Shown piece by piece: positions 36,349 to 45,453 of a stretch of DNA of 64,000 nucleotides. The translations under genes and the position numbers were made by a program. How positions within the stretch are numbered: position 1 is the stretch's first letter; every line of letters begins with the position of its first letter. The notes beneath the pieces are model-generated. The model ran no database searches and was not told the DNA's origin. It saw only the letters and a program-made list of their open reading frames with translations. Source of the stretch: Streptococcus zalophi (lineage in GTDB: Bacteria > Bacillota > Bacilli > Lactobacillales > Streptococcaceae); contig NZ_JAENBP010000002.1 of the NCBI RefSeq assembly GCF_016481285.1, forward strand, positions 124,001 to 188,000, read 5' to 3'.

Positions 36349-37533
36349 TTATTCTTCAGTATCTTTTGCTAATGATTCAATGACGGAACCCTTGATGACA
36401 ACACCAAGCAAACGATCATCGTCTCCAACAACAGCAATAGGACTAGAAGAATCATAAATCAGTGGTAAAATATCTGTTACTAGAGTGTCGGCAGTTATTT
36501 TTCTCACATCTGTGTCTAAAACTTCTTTTAGACTAAGATGTTTTTGATTAGCTTCTAGAGCTGCATCAGCAGTTATCACACCTTGTAATTGACGTTTTTT
36601 ATTAATCGCCATTAACATACTAACGTGTTCTGTTTTCATTCTATTTAAAGCCATTTTCGGACCATCACTATCAATGTTTGAAGCCACAGGCTTAATCATA
36701 ATATTTTGTGCTGTCAAAACTTTTGAACGGTCAACATCTTCAACGAAGTCACGCACAAAATCATTGGCTGGATTCGTTAGTATTTCTTCACCAGTACCAA
36801 TCTGCATGATTTTACCATCTTTCATTAAGGCAATTCTATCACCAATACGTAGTGCCTCGTTAAGATCATGGGTGATAAAGATAATCGTTTTTTGCACTTG
36901 AGATTGCAATTCTAACAATTCATCTTGCATATCTTTTCTAATCAGAGGATCAAGTGCTGAAAATGCCTCATCCATAAGAAGAATCTCTGGATCATTAGCA
37001 AGAGCACGTGCTAAACCAACACGTTGTTGCATCCCTCCAGATAATTGGTCGGGATATTGATCTTTAAAGGGAAGAAGCCCTGAATTATCAAGTGCTTTTT
37101 CTGCTCTCATCACTCTTTCATCTTTTGGTACACCTCTTAACTCTAACCCAAATTCAGTATTTTCTAATATTGTTTTATGTGGTAACAGGGCGAAACTTTG
37201 AAAAACCATGTTTAAGGTGTTTCTGCGAACTTCTCTTAGTTCTTCCTTGTTCATTTTAGAAATGTCAGCACCATTGATATAAATATCGCCACTTGAAGGT
37301 TCTATGAGTCTGTTTAAAAGACGAATCAAGGTGGATTTACCACTCCCTGATAATCCCATGATAACAAAAATTTCACCTTCTTCAACTGAGAAGTTAGCAT
37401 CATAAACACCAACTGTTGCTCCTGTTTTTTCTAAAATTTCATTCTTTGTCTTATTATCTTTAATCATGTTTAAAGCTAACTTTTGTTTTTTACCAAATAT
37501 TTTTGTTAAGTTTTTAACTTCTAATTTGATCAT
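36349..37533 (-). CDS. busA: Glycine betaine ABC transporter ATPase (BusA/OpuAA)
   Basis: A 394-residue ATPase: Walker [10 protein letters not shown], signature LSGGMQQR, Walker [13 protein letters not shown], then two C-terminal CBS domains (about residues 270-394). In lactococcal OpuA the CBS tandem binds c-di-AMP and an anionic membrane sensor gates transport. First gene of the busA-busB operon, behind a promoter carrying a BusR-like operator. Confidence 0.93.
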   Translation of the reverse strand: MIKLEVKNLTKIFGKKQKLALNMIKDNKTKNEILEKTGATVGVYDANFSVEEGEIFVIMGLSGSGKSTLIRLLNRLIEPSSGDIYINGADISKMNKEELREVRRNTLNMVFQSFALLPHKTILENTEFGLELRGVPKDERVMRAEKALDNSGLLPFKDQYPDQLSGGMQQRVGLARALANDPEILLMDEAFSALDPLIRKDMQDELLELQSQVQKTIIFITHDLNEALRIGDRIALMKDGKIMQIGTGEEILTNPANDFVRDFVEDVDRSKVLTAQNIMIKPVASNIDSDGPKMALNRMKTEHVSMLMAINKKRQLQGVITADAALEANQKHLSLKEVLDTDVRKITADTLVTDILPLIYDSSSPIAVVGDDDRLLGVVIKGSVIESLAKDTEE

Positions 37534-37585
37534 TTAATACCTCTTTCATTTTTTCTGAACATTTTCACTACTGTTTTCAATAACT

Positions 37586-37624
37586 GACCACTCTATTTTA
37601 TATTAATGTGGTCTGTTTTGTCAA
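37586..37624 (-). promoter_or_regulatory. busA-busB promoter overlapped by a BusR-like operator
   Basis: Minus-strand TTGACA (37619-37624), 16-base spacer, TATAAA (37597-37602). The inverted repeat GACCAC (37586-37591) / GTGGTC (37608-37613) straddles the -10 and spacer. BusR is a c-di-AMP-responsive repressor of this operon in lactococci and group B streptococci. Confidence 0.75.
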
Positions 37625-37625
37625 A

Positions 37626-37655
37626 TAAAAACACCTATCAGTTTTAGGTGTTTTC
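37626..37655 (-). terminator. Terminator of the gntR-busR unit
   Basis: AAAACACCTA / TAGGTGTTTT hairpin with T-tract on the minus strand, directly upstream of the bus promoter, insulating it. Confidence 0.85.
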
Positions 37656-37676
37656 TTGTCATTAACGAAAAATTGA

Positions 37677-38297
37677 TTAGCTATTGAAGAAATGTTGCAT
37701 CCGAAGTGATGACATATCATTACCAACAAAAAAGAGCTGATCGCCTTTAGTTAAGACTGTATGAGGATCTGGTGACAAAATAAAATTACCTTGTTTTTTA
37801 ATAGCAATCACAGTAGCTCCTGTGTGCTGCCATATATTTAATTCTTGTAATGATTTTCCTTCATGAGTAAACTCGCCAATCGTCAACTCATAAGGTTCAA
37901 AAGGAAATTCTTTTTTGATAAGAATTGATTGATCAAGAAGATTTTGAACAAGATTCGATAGTTTATCCATTTCTTTTTTTTGCTGTTTAAGATTACTTTG
38001 AATATCATGTCCCAATGATTTTAAAGAGTTACTGATATCAAACTGCTTCATATAAGCAATAGCGTTTTCTTTTGAAACAACAATGGCACCACTACCTTGT
38101 CTGACTTCTAAGATGTCTAAATCAACTAAAACATTAATCGCCTTTCTAGCCGTTTCAGGAGACACATTAAAAGTACTCGCAATTGTTGAACGCGATTTTA
38201 TTTTTTCACCAACGCTAAATTTGCCTTCTGCTATTCTTTGAGCAATACCGATAGCCACTTTTTGATAGCGAGAATTGATAAATTCATTTTCTGTCAT
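37677..38297 (-). CDS. busR: BusR, c-di-AMP-dependent repressor of betaine uptake
   Basis: A 206-residue regulator: GntR winged helix (residues 1-75, with STIASTFNVSPETARKAINVL), a coiled-coil linker (about 85-120), and a C-terminal RCK_C/TrkA_C domain (about 125-206, GDQLFFVGNDMSSL). This combination is specific to BusR, which binds c-di-AMP via RCK_C and represses bus genes. The gene lies upstream of the bus operon with a matching operator between. It follows the UTRA regulator gene by 24 bases. Confidence 0.93.
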   Translation of the reverse strand: MTENEFINSRYQKVAIGIAQRIAEGKFSVGEKIKSRSTIASTFNVSPETARKAINVLVDLDILEVRQGSGAIVVSKENAIAYMKQFDISNSLKSLGHDIQSNLKQQKKEMDKLSNLVQNLLDQSILIKKEFPFEPYELTIGEFTHEGKSLQELNIWQHTGATVIAIKKQGNFILSPDPHTVLTKGDQLFFVGNDMSSLRMQHFFNS

Positions 38298-38321
38298 TTC
38301 ATTTTCCTTTATTTGGTCTCA

Positions 38322-39020
38322 TTATTTATTTTCTAGGTAAAACTCAAATCGATCACCAACATATTGACTTCTAACATATTCAAACGGAGTGCCATCTGTA
38401 AAATAAGAAACCTGTGTCAGTGCTAAAATAGCATGACCTTTATTAATTCCAAGATATTTCGCCACTTTTTCTTTTGCCACCTTAGCATAAATGGTCTGTT
38501 GACTTTTCCCAATCTGATAACCATTTTCAGTTAACGTTTTAAAGAAATGTTCCGTTATTTCAGTTCGATTAAAAGAAGCTATTAGTTGTTCTGGGATACT
38601 AGCCACTTCATAGACCAAAGGAAGATCATCAGCATAACGAATCCTTTCCATCCTAATCACATTATCATTTGCTTTTAGGTTGAGATGACGTTTTTCTGTT
38701 TCGCTGGCTAATTTTTTTTGAAAAGAAATGAGTTGGCTTGATGGCTTTTTCCCTTGAGAAGTGACAATTTCAGTAAAGCTGGTTGTTCCTCGCATTTTTT
38801 CTTGTACTCTTTTACTGGCAACATAGGTGCCACTGCCAATTCTTCTTTCTAAAACTCCTTCTTCAACTAAAAGTGAAATTGCTTGACGAAGGGTCATACG
38901 ACTGACACCAAAATCATCTGCCAAATCACGCTCACTAGGTAAACGATTACCGATTTTCCAGATGCCATCTTCAATATCTTTTTTAATATGATCATGAATT
39001 TTAATATAAGCAGGTATCAT
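38322..39020 (-). CDS. GntR/HutC-family regulator with UTRA domain
   Basis: A 232-residue regulator: GntR HTH (about 1-70, LPSERDLADDFGVSRMTLRQAISLL) and a UTRA effector domain (about 85-230, with VIRMERIRYADDLPLVYE and HAILALTQVSYFTDG). The effector is often a sugar phosphate or amino-sugar derivative, but no catabolic genes are adjacent. Probably cotranscribed with busR. The element TCTACTA occurs twice upstream (around 39075 and 39109), a weak operator candidate. Confidence 0.87.
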   Translation of the reverse strand: MIPAYIKIHDHIKKDIEDGIWKIGNRLPSERDLADDFGVSRMTLRQAISLLVEEGVLERRIGSGTYVASKRVQEKMRGTTSFTEIVTSQGKKPSSQLISFQKKLASETEKRHLNLKANDNVIRMERIRYADDLPLVYEVASIPEQLIASFNRTEITEHFFKTLTENGYQIGKSQQTIYAKVAKEKVAKYLGINKGHAILALTQVSYFTDGTPFEYVRSQYVGDRFEFYLENK

Positions 39021-39147
39021 AAGAACTCCCTTTTAGATAGTAAAATGTGTCAGTCATTGAAATCATTAATAATGTCTACTACACTTCCCAACAAGTAGCA
39101 ATCAAACATCTACTATAATACTTTTATCAATAAGAAGCATTAAACAA

Positions 39148-40233
39148 TTAATCCTTCAACATAAAATTAAGAACAATTGGATTGTGGTCTGAATACTCAA
39201 AATTTTGTTGATAAGTTTCAACCTGATTAACAGTTATATTTGGTGTAGCAATAAAGCCATCAATAATGTAGTAAGCCATATCTTTACTTGATGGGTCATA
39301 AACCTCATGAAGTGAACGACATGATGGTGTTAAAGTCTCATCTCTTAGTAATTGATAACCATCTGGTAGGATAGATTCATCTAAAACCCCTGGTTTCCAA
39401 ATATCTTCTGATAACTCAAAAGGTAATTCTTCTAAAGGAAAGAGGGACTGATTGAAATCTCCACCAGCAATGACATAATTACCTTTTTCGTACTCTTCTT
39501 TCATTAGGTTGATTAGTTCACGTGTTTGGGTTTCACGACCACCTGTATCATCATAAGCTTCTAAGTGGAGATTAACAAGTACCAATTCTTTATCAGAACC
39601 TTCAATAGGCAGGCGAGTTGTCAGTAAACATCTTTTTAAATTGGCGAGACGAACAGGCCACTTGAAAGGAACCGTTAAAGAAACTCGGTTGGCTTCACCA
39701 ACGTCATAACGGCTATTAGTTAAAAGCCCAGAATGCATTTTACCAAGTGGTGGAAAGGGCACTGGGACAAAAGCTGCCTTGTAATTGGCTGCAAAAAGAC
39801 TGGGAGAGTGAAAAACTTGCTCAGTAAGATAATCTTGTTCGTTAATATTGTAACTACGTCTTGAATCAAGATCAACTTCTTGAAGAAGTGTAAAATCGGC
39901 ATCAATCGTTTGAAGAATTTCTGAGATGCCATCTAGATTTTTTTCGACCAGTTCTTTATCTTTAGGAAAGACTTGTTTACCACCATCCATGAAGAAATCT
40001 GATTCTTTTCCCATACCAGCAAAGCCCATATTAAAAGAAACAATCGTTAGTTCTTTGTTTTTTGGAACTGTTTTTTCAACCGTTTTTTCAAGAGGAATCA
40101 CAGTAACATCATTTGGTTTAAACTCTGTCACTGTCAAAAATAAGACCAAGCCAACAAAAGCTGAAATGGCTAAAGAAATAATAACACCGATTATTTTTAA
40201 AACGGATTTAATCAAACTTCTTTCTTTTTTCAT
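39148..40233 (-). CDS. Membrane-anchored endonuclease/exonuclease/phosphatase family protein
   Basis: 361 residues from the ATG at 40233, which follows GAGGAGGATGAGT; the ATG six bases upstream is too close to the ribosome site. One N-terminal helix (about 15-37) then an EEP fold facing outside: TIVSFNMGFAG, LLQEVDLDSRRS with the catalytic Glu, NLHLEAYDDTGG, AGGDFNQSL and YSDHNPIVL near the end (His of the catalytic Asp-His pair). Could be a surface DNase, sphingomyelinase-like or phosphoinositide-type phosphodiesterase; the substrate is open. Confidence 0.85.
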   Translation of the reverse strand: MKKERSLIKSVLKIIGVIISLAISAFVGLVLFLTVTEFKPNDVTVIPLEKTVEKTVPKNKELTIVSFNMGFAGMGKESDFFMDGGKQVFPKDKELVEKNLDGISEILQTIDADFTLLQEVDLDSRRSYNINEQDYLTEQVFHSPSLFAANYKAAFVPVPFPPLGKMHSGLLTNSRYDVGEANRVSLTVPFKWPVRLANLKRCLLTTRLPIEGSDKELVLVNLHLEAYDDTGGRETQTRELINLMKEEYEKGNYVIAGGDFNQSLFPLEELPFELSEDIWKPGVLDESILPDGYQLLRDETLTPSCRSLHEVYDPSSKDMAYYIIDGFIATPNITVNQVETYQQNFEYSDHNPIVLNFMLKD

Positions 40234-40338
40234 ACTCATCCTCCTCTTCTTTAAGTTTATTATATCATAAAGAAAAAGGCATTTTTATATTTATAAGTGA
40301 AATTTTCAACAAAATTTTTGATTTTGTATTTAGATAGT

Positions 40339-40371
40339 AAAAGAGATGGTACAAAAGCACCATCTCTTATT
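40339..40371 (-). terminator. Terminator downstream of nrdE
   Basis: AAGAGATGGT / ACCATCTCTT hairpin between nrdE and the phosphodiesterase-fold gene; followed on the minus strand by TTTTACT. I see no gene or clear signal in 40380-40520. Confidence 0.65.
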
Positions 40372-40520
40372 TTCTTATGGTCATATAAGTACTGTGATTA
40401 AGGAAATCCTAACCAAGTGTCAATCAGTTTAAAGCCTACTCAATCCAAAAGATAAAAGAGTAATCACTGATGACAAAAAAGCATCTTATGACTTTCTATA
40501 GAAAAAATAACAACAATTCT

Positions 40521-42692
40521 CTAAATCATGCAAGCTTCACATAATTCAGCATATGACTCACCAAGATTGTCAATTAACTCATCTTGATCATAGAGCTCAC
40601 TTCCTTCTAAGGTATCTTGTCTCACACGAACATAATAAATGGAAGCACATTTTTCCTTAAAGGCGTGAATATAGGCTCTATTCAAGTCACGTGTTGTCGC
40701 TTTATCAGTCATAAAGAGGGTTAAGGAAATGGCTTGGTCAACATGTTTTTGTGCTGCTGCTACAATATTGATGATTGGTTCTGGGCCAACTTCATAAGCC
40801 CCTTGTTGATAATAAACATAGTTGTCATTATCAATCTTATAAGACGGCACATAAACACGACCAATTTTACCTTCTTTTCTCACTTCTACTGGTGAAACGA
40901 CAGGCTGTAAACTTGGTGTACAAGATGAAAGATAGCTAATAGAACCTGTTGGTGCCACTGCCATCAAGTGAGCATTAGCAATACCTGTTTCTTTAATGTC
41001 TTCTACTAATTGCAACCATTCTGCACGTGTTGGTAAATGGAAATGATAACTATCAAAAAGGGCTTTTATTTTCTCACTTTGAGGCACGATTTCTTCACTA
41101 ATGTATTTTTCAAAGTATGACCCATCAGCAAAAGAAGAGTCTTTAAAGCCATCAAAAGCACCGTGTGTTTGGGCAAGTTTTTGAGATGCTTTAAACGCAT
41201 AGAAAGCCATAGCATAGAAGAACAAATCAGTAAATTCTACTGCTTCTTTTGAATCATAGTAGATGTGGTTAGTTGCTAGGAAACCATGAAGATTCATGGC
41301 ACCTAAACCAACTGCATGATTATTGTGATTGCCTTTTTTAATAGATGGCGCACTGTCTAAATCTGAAGAACGAGACACGCTATCAAGTGAGCGAATACTG
41401 TGTTCGATTAAAGATTCAAAGTGCTCTGCATCATCCATTGCTTTAGCAATATTGATAGAACCTAGATTACAACAGATATCCTCACCAATTTTAGTGAAAC
41501 TCAAATCCTCACTAAATTCACTCATTGTACTCACTTGCGCGATTTCTGAGCAGAGGTTAGACATGACAATTCTCCCTTTTTTCTTGTGTGGATTTCTCTC
41601 ATTGACAGTATCTTCAAACAAGATATAAGGATAGCCAGACTCAAAATGAAGTTCAGCAATCATTTGGAAAAGCTTACGGGCACTGATATAGGTTTTTGTA
41701 ATGTCATCATTAGCCACCAAAGCTTCGTATTCCTCAGTGATTGAAATGTCTGACATTGGTTTACCATAGACACGCTCAACATCATACGGTGAAAAGAGCG
41801 CCATTTCTTTATTGTCTTTGGCTAGCTGGAAGGTGATGTCTGGAATAACAAGACCTAACGACAGTGATTTGATACGAATTTTTTCATCAGCATTTTCACG
41901 TTTGGTGTCTAAAAATTTTAAAACTTCTGGATGGTGTGCACTAAGATACACAGCCCCTGCTCCTTGTCTTTGCCCTAGTTGGTTGGCATAAGAAAAAGAA
42001 TCTTCTAATAATTTCATCACAGGCACAATACCCGTAGATTGATTTTTAATGCCTTTTATTGGGGCTCCAAATTCACGAAGATTAGTTAAACAAAGAGCAA
42101 CCCCACCGCCACGCTTTGATAGTTGTAAACTGGTACTAATACCTCTTGAAATAGACTCCATGTTGTCTTCTACTCTTAGTAAGTAGCAAGAAATAAATTC
42201 ACCACGTCTTTTTTTACCAGCATTCAAAAATGTTGGTGTCGCAGGTTGAAATTTATTGCTAATAATATCATCAAGTAATGAAAGGGCAAATGTTTCATCA
42301 CCATTAGCTAAGAAAAGAGCATTCATAGCAACACGATCTTCAAAGTTTTCTAAAAAGTATTTAGCATCATCTGTTTTTAAGGCGTAAGCATTGTAAAACT
42401 TTAAAGCACCCATAAAATTTAAAAAAGTAAATTCTTTTTCGTAGGCTTTTTCAAATAATTGTAGAATAAATTCACGACGATATAGATTTAAAACAGCTTC
42501 ATCGTAATAATCATTAGCTATTAAGTAATCAATTTTTTCTGATAATGAGTTAAATGCCATAGTGTTTGGCTTAATGTATTCTTCTAAATAACTAGAAACA
42601 GCTTCCTTGTCTGCTGAAAAAAGATAATTGCCATTCTTATCTTTAAATCGTGTCATAGCATTTAAAGAAAGATATTTTTCCGAGTTTTTCAT
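40521..42692 (-). CDS. nrdE: Class I ribonucleotide reductase large subunit NrdE
   Basis: A 723-residue catalytic subunit that reduces ribonucleoside diphosphates. Visible: the first active cysteine in GEFISCYLL, the partner Cys in MSNLCSEI and CCNLGSIN segments, and the redox C-terminal tail CEACMI that receives electrons. No ATP-cone at the N-terminus. Third gene of nrdF-nrdI-nrdE; works with the unusual NrdF below. No nrdH glutaredoxin gene is present here. Confidence 0.94.
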   Translation of the reverse strand: MKNSEKYLSLNAMTRFKDKNGNYLFSADKEAVSSYLEEYIKPNTMAFNSLSEKIDYLIANDYYDEAVLNLYRREFILQLFEKAYEKEFTFLNFMGALKFYNAYALKTDDAKYFLENFEDRVAMNALFLANGDETFALSLLDDIISNKFQPATPTFLNAGKKRRGEFISCYLLRVEDNMESISRGISTSLQLSKRGGGVALCLTNLREFGAPIKGIKNQSTGIVPVMKLLEDSFSYANQLGQRQGAGAVYLSAHHPEVLKFLDTKRENADEKIRIKSLSLGLVIPDITFQLAKDNKEMALFSPYDVERVYGKPMSDISITEEYEALVANDDITKTYISARKLFQMIAELHFESGYPYILFEDTVNERNPHKKKGRIVMSNLCSEIAQVSTMSEFSEDLSFTKIGEDICCNLGSINIAKAMDDAEHFESLIEHSIRSLDSVSRSSDLDSAPSIKKGNHNNHAVGLGAMNLHGFLATNHIYYDSKEAVEFTDLFFYAMAFYAFKASQKLAQTHGAFDGFKDSSFADGSYFEKYISEEIVPQSEKIKALFDSYHFHLPTRAEWLQLVEDIKETGIANAHLMAVAPTGSISYLSSCTPSLQPVVSPVEVRKEGKIGRVYVPSYKIDNDNYVYYQQGAYEVGPEPIINIVAAAQKHVDQAISLTLFMTDKATTRDLNRAYIHAFKEKCASIYYVRVRQDTLEGSELYDQDELIDNLGESYAELCEACMI

Positions 42693-42702
42693 TGTTTTCC
42701 TC

Positions 42703-43092
42703 TCACTGATATGAATCTAAGATGTTTTGCACTTTTAAAACATCGCTTTGTGTTCCTAGTAACTCAAACTGATGTAAGAGTGGGACTTGTAGTTTTTGTG
42801 AAATAATTGGGCCTGCTATCGCAAATGTATCGCCGAAATTAGTATTTCCTGAAGAAATAACTGCTTGACAATGTTTTCTATTTTGTGGTGAATTTAAAAA
42901 ATGAATGACCTGTTTTGGCACAGCTCCCCTCACTTCATTACCACCACCAGCATAGGTTGGTACAATCAAGATATAATCCTCAGAAACAGACAAATCAGTC
43001 TTTTTAACTGGGATGCGTAAACTCTTGCAGTTAAGCTTTTCAACGAAACGATGCGTATTATTGGATTTCGAAGAAAAATAAACAACTAACAT
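42703..43092 (-). CDS. nrdI: NrdI flavodoxin-like activator
   Basis: 129 residues from the ATG at 43092 with AAAGGAG upstream; a longer frame into nrdF is not used. FMN-binding flavodoxin fold: VVYFSSKSNNTHRFVEKL at the start, PTYAGGG in the middle and the SSGNTNFGDTF loop near flavin. NrdI supplies oxidant to NrdF; in class Ie enzymes it is required to convert the tyrosine to its DOPA radical form. Between nrdF and nrdE with short spacers. Confidence 0.94.
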   Translation of the reverse strand: MLVVYFSSKSNNTHRFVEKLNCKSLRIPVKKTDLSVSEDYILIVPTYAGGGNEVRGAVPKQVIHFLNSPQNRKHCQAVISSGNTNFGDTFAIAGPIISQKLQVPLLHQFELLGTQSDVLKVQNILDSYQ

Positions 43093-43103
43093 GTTAAACT
43101 CCT

Positions 43104-44117
43104 TTAAAATTCCCAATCCTCATCAAGTGTTTCTTCGCTAACACCCATCACATAAGATGAGCCATTCCCTGAGAAGAAATCATGATTTTCATCAGCTCTT
43201 GCCGATAGTTGAGCAAACACTTCTGGTGAAATGCTAGTTTCTTCATCAGTAAAAGGCGAATCATAACCAAGATTTTGTAAAAACTTACCAGCATTGTAAA
43301 CACTAAAACGAATGGCTTCTTCAGCGATATCAAATCCTTCATAGAGTTCATACAAGTAGGCTTTTTCAAGATCGATTAACTGATAAAGCAAGTCAAAAAC
43401 AAATTGTTTCATTTCTTCTTGCTTTTCTTTAGGTAATTTAGCCACTTTTTGTTGGTACTTATAACCACTATAATAGTTATGAATGACCTTATCACGTAAA
43501 ATCAGACGGATAATATCAGACGTGTTAGGCAGTTTTCCTCTAGCTGATAGATAAAACGGTAGATAAAAACCACCATAGAGTAAAAATCCTGGCATCATAG
43601 CAGCAGCTACTTTGGATTTTAGTGGGTCAGACCCAGTATAAAATGGAATAAGAATTCTTGCTCGAGCCTGTAGACTCTCAGTAGCAACAACCCATTCATG
43701 TGCTTCTTCTATTTGCTCACTCGTACATAAGGTTGAGAAAATAGTGCCGTAAGATCTTGCATGAATAGCTACCATAAAAGCAAAATTGGTATAAATCGCC
43801 TGTTCATGATCTGTTTGAGAATGTTGAATTTGAGCAATATCTCCTACTGTCGCTTGAATGGTGTCTAAAAGCGTCAAACCCGTAAAGGTTCTAGTGATTA
43901 GTTGTTGCCAGTCTTCTGAAAGACCATTCCATGAGTTTAAGTCATTTGAAACGGGAATCTTTTCTGGTAACCAAAAATTTTGTGTGACTCTGTTCCAAAC
44001 TTCAAGATCTTTATCATCTTGCAACTTGTTCCAATTAATAGAGCGCATTGGCATCTCTTGACGATTAATAGCCCAGTCGATTGGTGACTGTGATTCGGTA
44101 AAGTAGTTTTTACCCAT
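43104..44117 (-). CDS. nrdF: NrdF radical subunit with V/P/K replacement of metal ligands (class Ie type)
   Basis: A 337-residue radical-generating subunit. Of the six canonical metal ligands, Asp85, His119 and His213 remain but the three glutamates are Val116 (in FMVAIHARSYGT), Pro176 (MMPGFLLYGGF) and Lys210 (RDKVIHNYY). Tyr123, the radical residue, is kept. This V/P/K pattern defines the metal-free class Ie enzymes described in Mesoplasma and related types in streptococci, which use a tyrosine-derived DOPA radical. First gene of the operon, behind a long leader. Confidence 0.95.
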   Translation of the reverse strand: MGKNYFTESQSPIDWAINRQEMPMRSINWNKLQDDKDLEVWNRVTQNFWLPEKIPVSNDLNSWNGLSEDWQQLITRTFTGLTLLDTIQATVGDIAQIQHSQTDHEQAIYTNFAFMVAIHARSYGTIFSTLCTSEQIEEAHEWVVATESLQARARILIPFYTGSDPLKSKVAAAMMPGFLLYGGFYLPFYLSARGKLPNTSDIIRLILRDKVIHNYYSGYKYQQKVAKLPKEKQEEMKQFVFDLLYQLIDLEKAYLYELYEGFDIAEEAIRFSVYNAGKFLQNLGYDSPFTDEETSISPEVFAQLSARADENHDFFSGNGSSYVMGVSEETLDEDWEF

Positions 44118-44319
44118 ACGATTTCTCCTGTTTTAACTATTTTGAGTTTTTGGGTACACAAAAAGTCCTTCAAATGAGTGGTCATTTGAAAAAAATTTTG
44201 CAACTATTTTTGGTTCTAGCAAACTCGGACTAAATCCAACTGTTTTGTGAAGCTTTAACACTTCTTTTCACGAGTAATACAAGCTTGGCATAAAAACGCT
44301 CTCATGCCTCACTTTCTTT
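44118..44319 (-). promoter_or_regulatory. About 200-base leader of the nrdF operon with hairpins
   Basis: Between the predicted transcription start and nrdF. It contains a perfect 8-base stem TTCAAATG / CATTTGAA with loop AGTGGT (44169-44190) and, on the minus strand near the 5' end, GGCATGAG...ATGCC. No ORF or known riboswitch recognised. Long for a streptococcal leader, so regulation at RNA level is possible. Confidence 0.45.
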
Positions 44320-44325
44320 AAATGT

Positions 44326-44354
44326 ATACTACCAAAAAAAAATAGAACTGACAA
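44326..44354 (-). promoter_or_regulatory. nrdF operon promoter
   Basis: On the minus strand TTGTCA (44349-44354), 17-base T-rich spacer, TAGTAT (44326-44331). Confidence 0.65.
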
Positions 44355-44585
44355 GATTTTTTTGCAATTTTTATAACCTTTGTGAAATATTAGTGTATAA
44401 TTAAACGTATTTAAAGACTGTATTCTTATAATTATCTTTATCTTTTTTTTCCAGAAAAAAATCTAATATTATTAAAAACCTTTAAAAATCAAGAGAAATA
44501 ACTCTTTGAAAGGTTTGATCAGTTAATTATTGTTTTTAATAAAAATTTTTTTGCTAAAAACACAATATATAGACAAAAAATAAAG

Positions 44586-44614
44586 AAACACCCCCACATT
44601 TTGTGGAAGTGTTG
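44586..44614 (-). terminator. Terminator of the TetR efflux operon
   Basis: AACACCCCCACA / GTGGAAGTGTT hairpin, with T-rich tail on the minus strand, about 85 bases past the last gene. The stretch 44360-44585 holds only AT-rich sequence and a weak dyad AAACCTTT...AAAGGTTT (44476-44516); no gene seen. Confidence 0.75.
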
Positions 44615-44697
44615 CAAATTTTAGCAGATTATCAAAGTCAATTTTTTAAAAAAGAGTATAGAATTTTGAAAAAAGACTTTTATTAATATATGACTTT

Positions 44698-45444
44698 TTA
44701 AAACGATTGTTGGCTAAGCCAATCGATCATCATTTTTTCACGTTGATCACTATCATCCGTTGGAAGCTCATCAAGACGAATTTGATTGGTTATTTGACCA
44801 TCTGCTAAAAAGATGACACGACTGGCTTGTGCAGCTACTTTGGGATCATGTGTGACAAGGACTAAGGTTGTTCCTTCTTGATTAATATCCTTAAGTATAG
44901 TCATCACTTCATTTGATGCTGCAGAATTAAGAGCTCCAGTAGGTTCATCCCCAAAAATAATTTTGGGGTGATTGATCAAAGCACGACAGATGGCTGCACG
45001 TTGTAATTGGCCACCAGATACCATGGTGATATCATGCTCAGCCATCTTTAAAATGCCTGTCTTTGCCATCAACTCTTCAGCATGAGCCACTACTTCTTTT
45101 CTCGGCAAGAGATTGGCCTTAAAACCTGGTAAGATGATATTGTCACGAATCGATAAGTTTTTTAGAAGGTGAGACTTTTGAAAAATAAAGCCCATTTTTT
45201 CCAATCGTAGTTGACTCAATGCCTTATCATCCAATTTGGTTAATTTCTTATTTTCAAATAATAGTTCACCACTTGTTGGCACATCCATTCCACTAATCTG
45301 ATACAAAAGAGTCGACTTTCCAGAGCCTGATTGACCCATGATAACAAGAAATTCACCTTCTTCGACAGTCATCGTGATATCCTTTAAAACAAGTGTGTCA
45401 GAAAACTGTTTTCTGAGATTTTTAACCTCTAATAAACTAGCCAT
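44698..45444 (-). CDS. MacB/LolD-type ABC transporter ATPase
   Basis: A 248-residue ATPase: Walker A GQSGSGKST, signature VSGGQLQRAAICRA, Walker B IIFGDEPTGALN. Pairs with the 782-residue FtsX-type permease 9 bases upstream. Last gene of the tetR-MFS-permease-ATPase operon. The class handles peptides, lipids or antibiotics; the substrate is unknown. AGGAG ribosome site. Confidence 0.9.
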   Translation of the reverse strand: MASLLEVKNLRKQFSDTLVLKDITMTVEEGEFLVIMGQSGSGKSTLLYQISGMDVPTSGELLFENKKLTKLDDKALSQLRLEKMGFIFQKSHLLKNLSIRDNIILPGFKANLLPRKEVVAHAEELMAKTGILKMAEHDITMVSGGQLQRAAICRALINHPKIIFGDEPTGALNSAASNEVMTILKDINQEGTTLVLVTHDPKVAAQASRVIFLADGQITNQIRLDELPTDDSDQREKMMIDWLSQQSF

Positions 45445-45453
45445 AAGCTTCTC

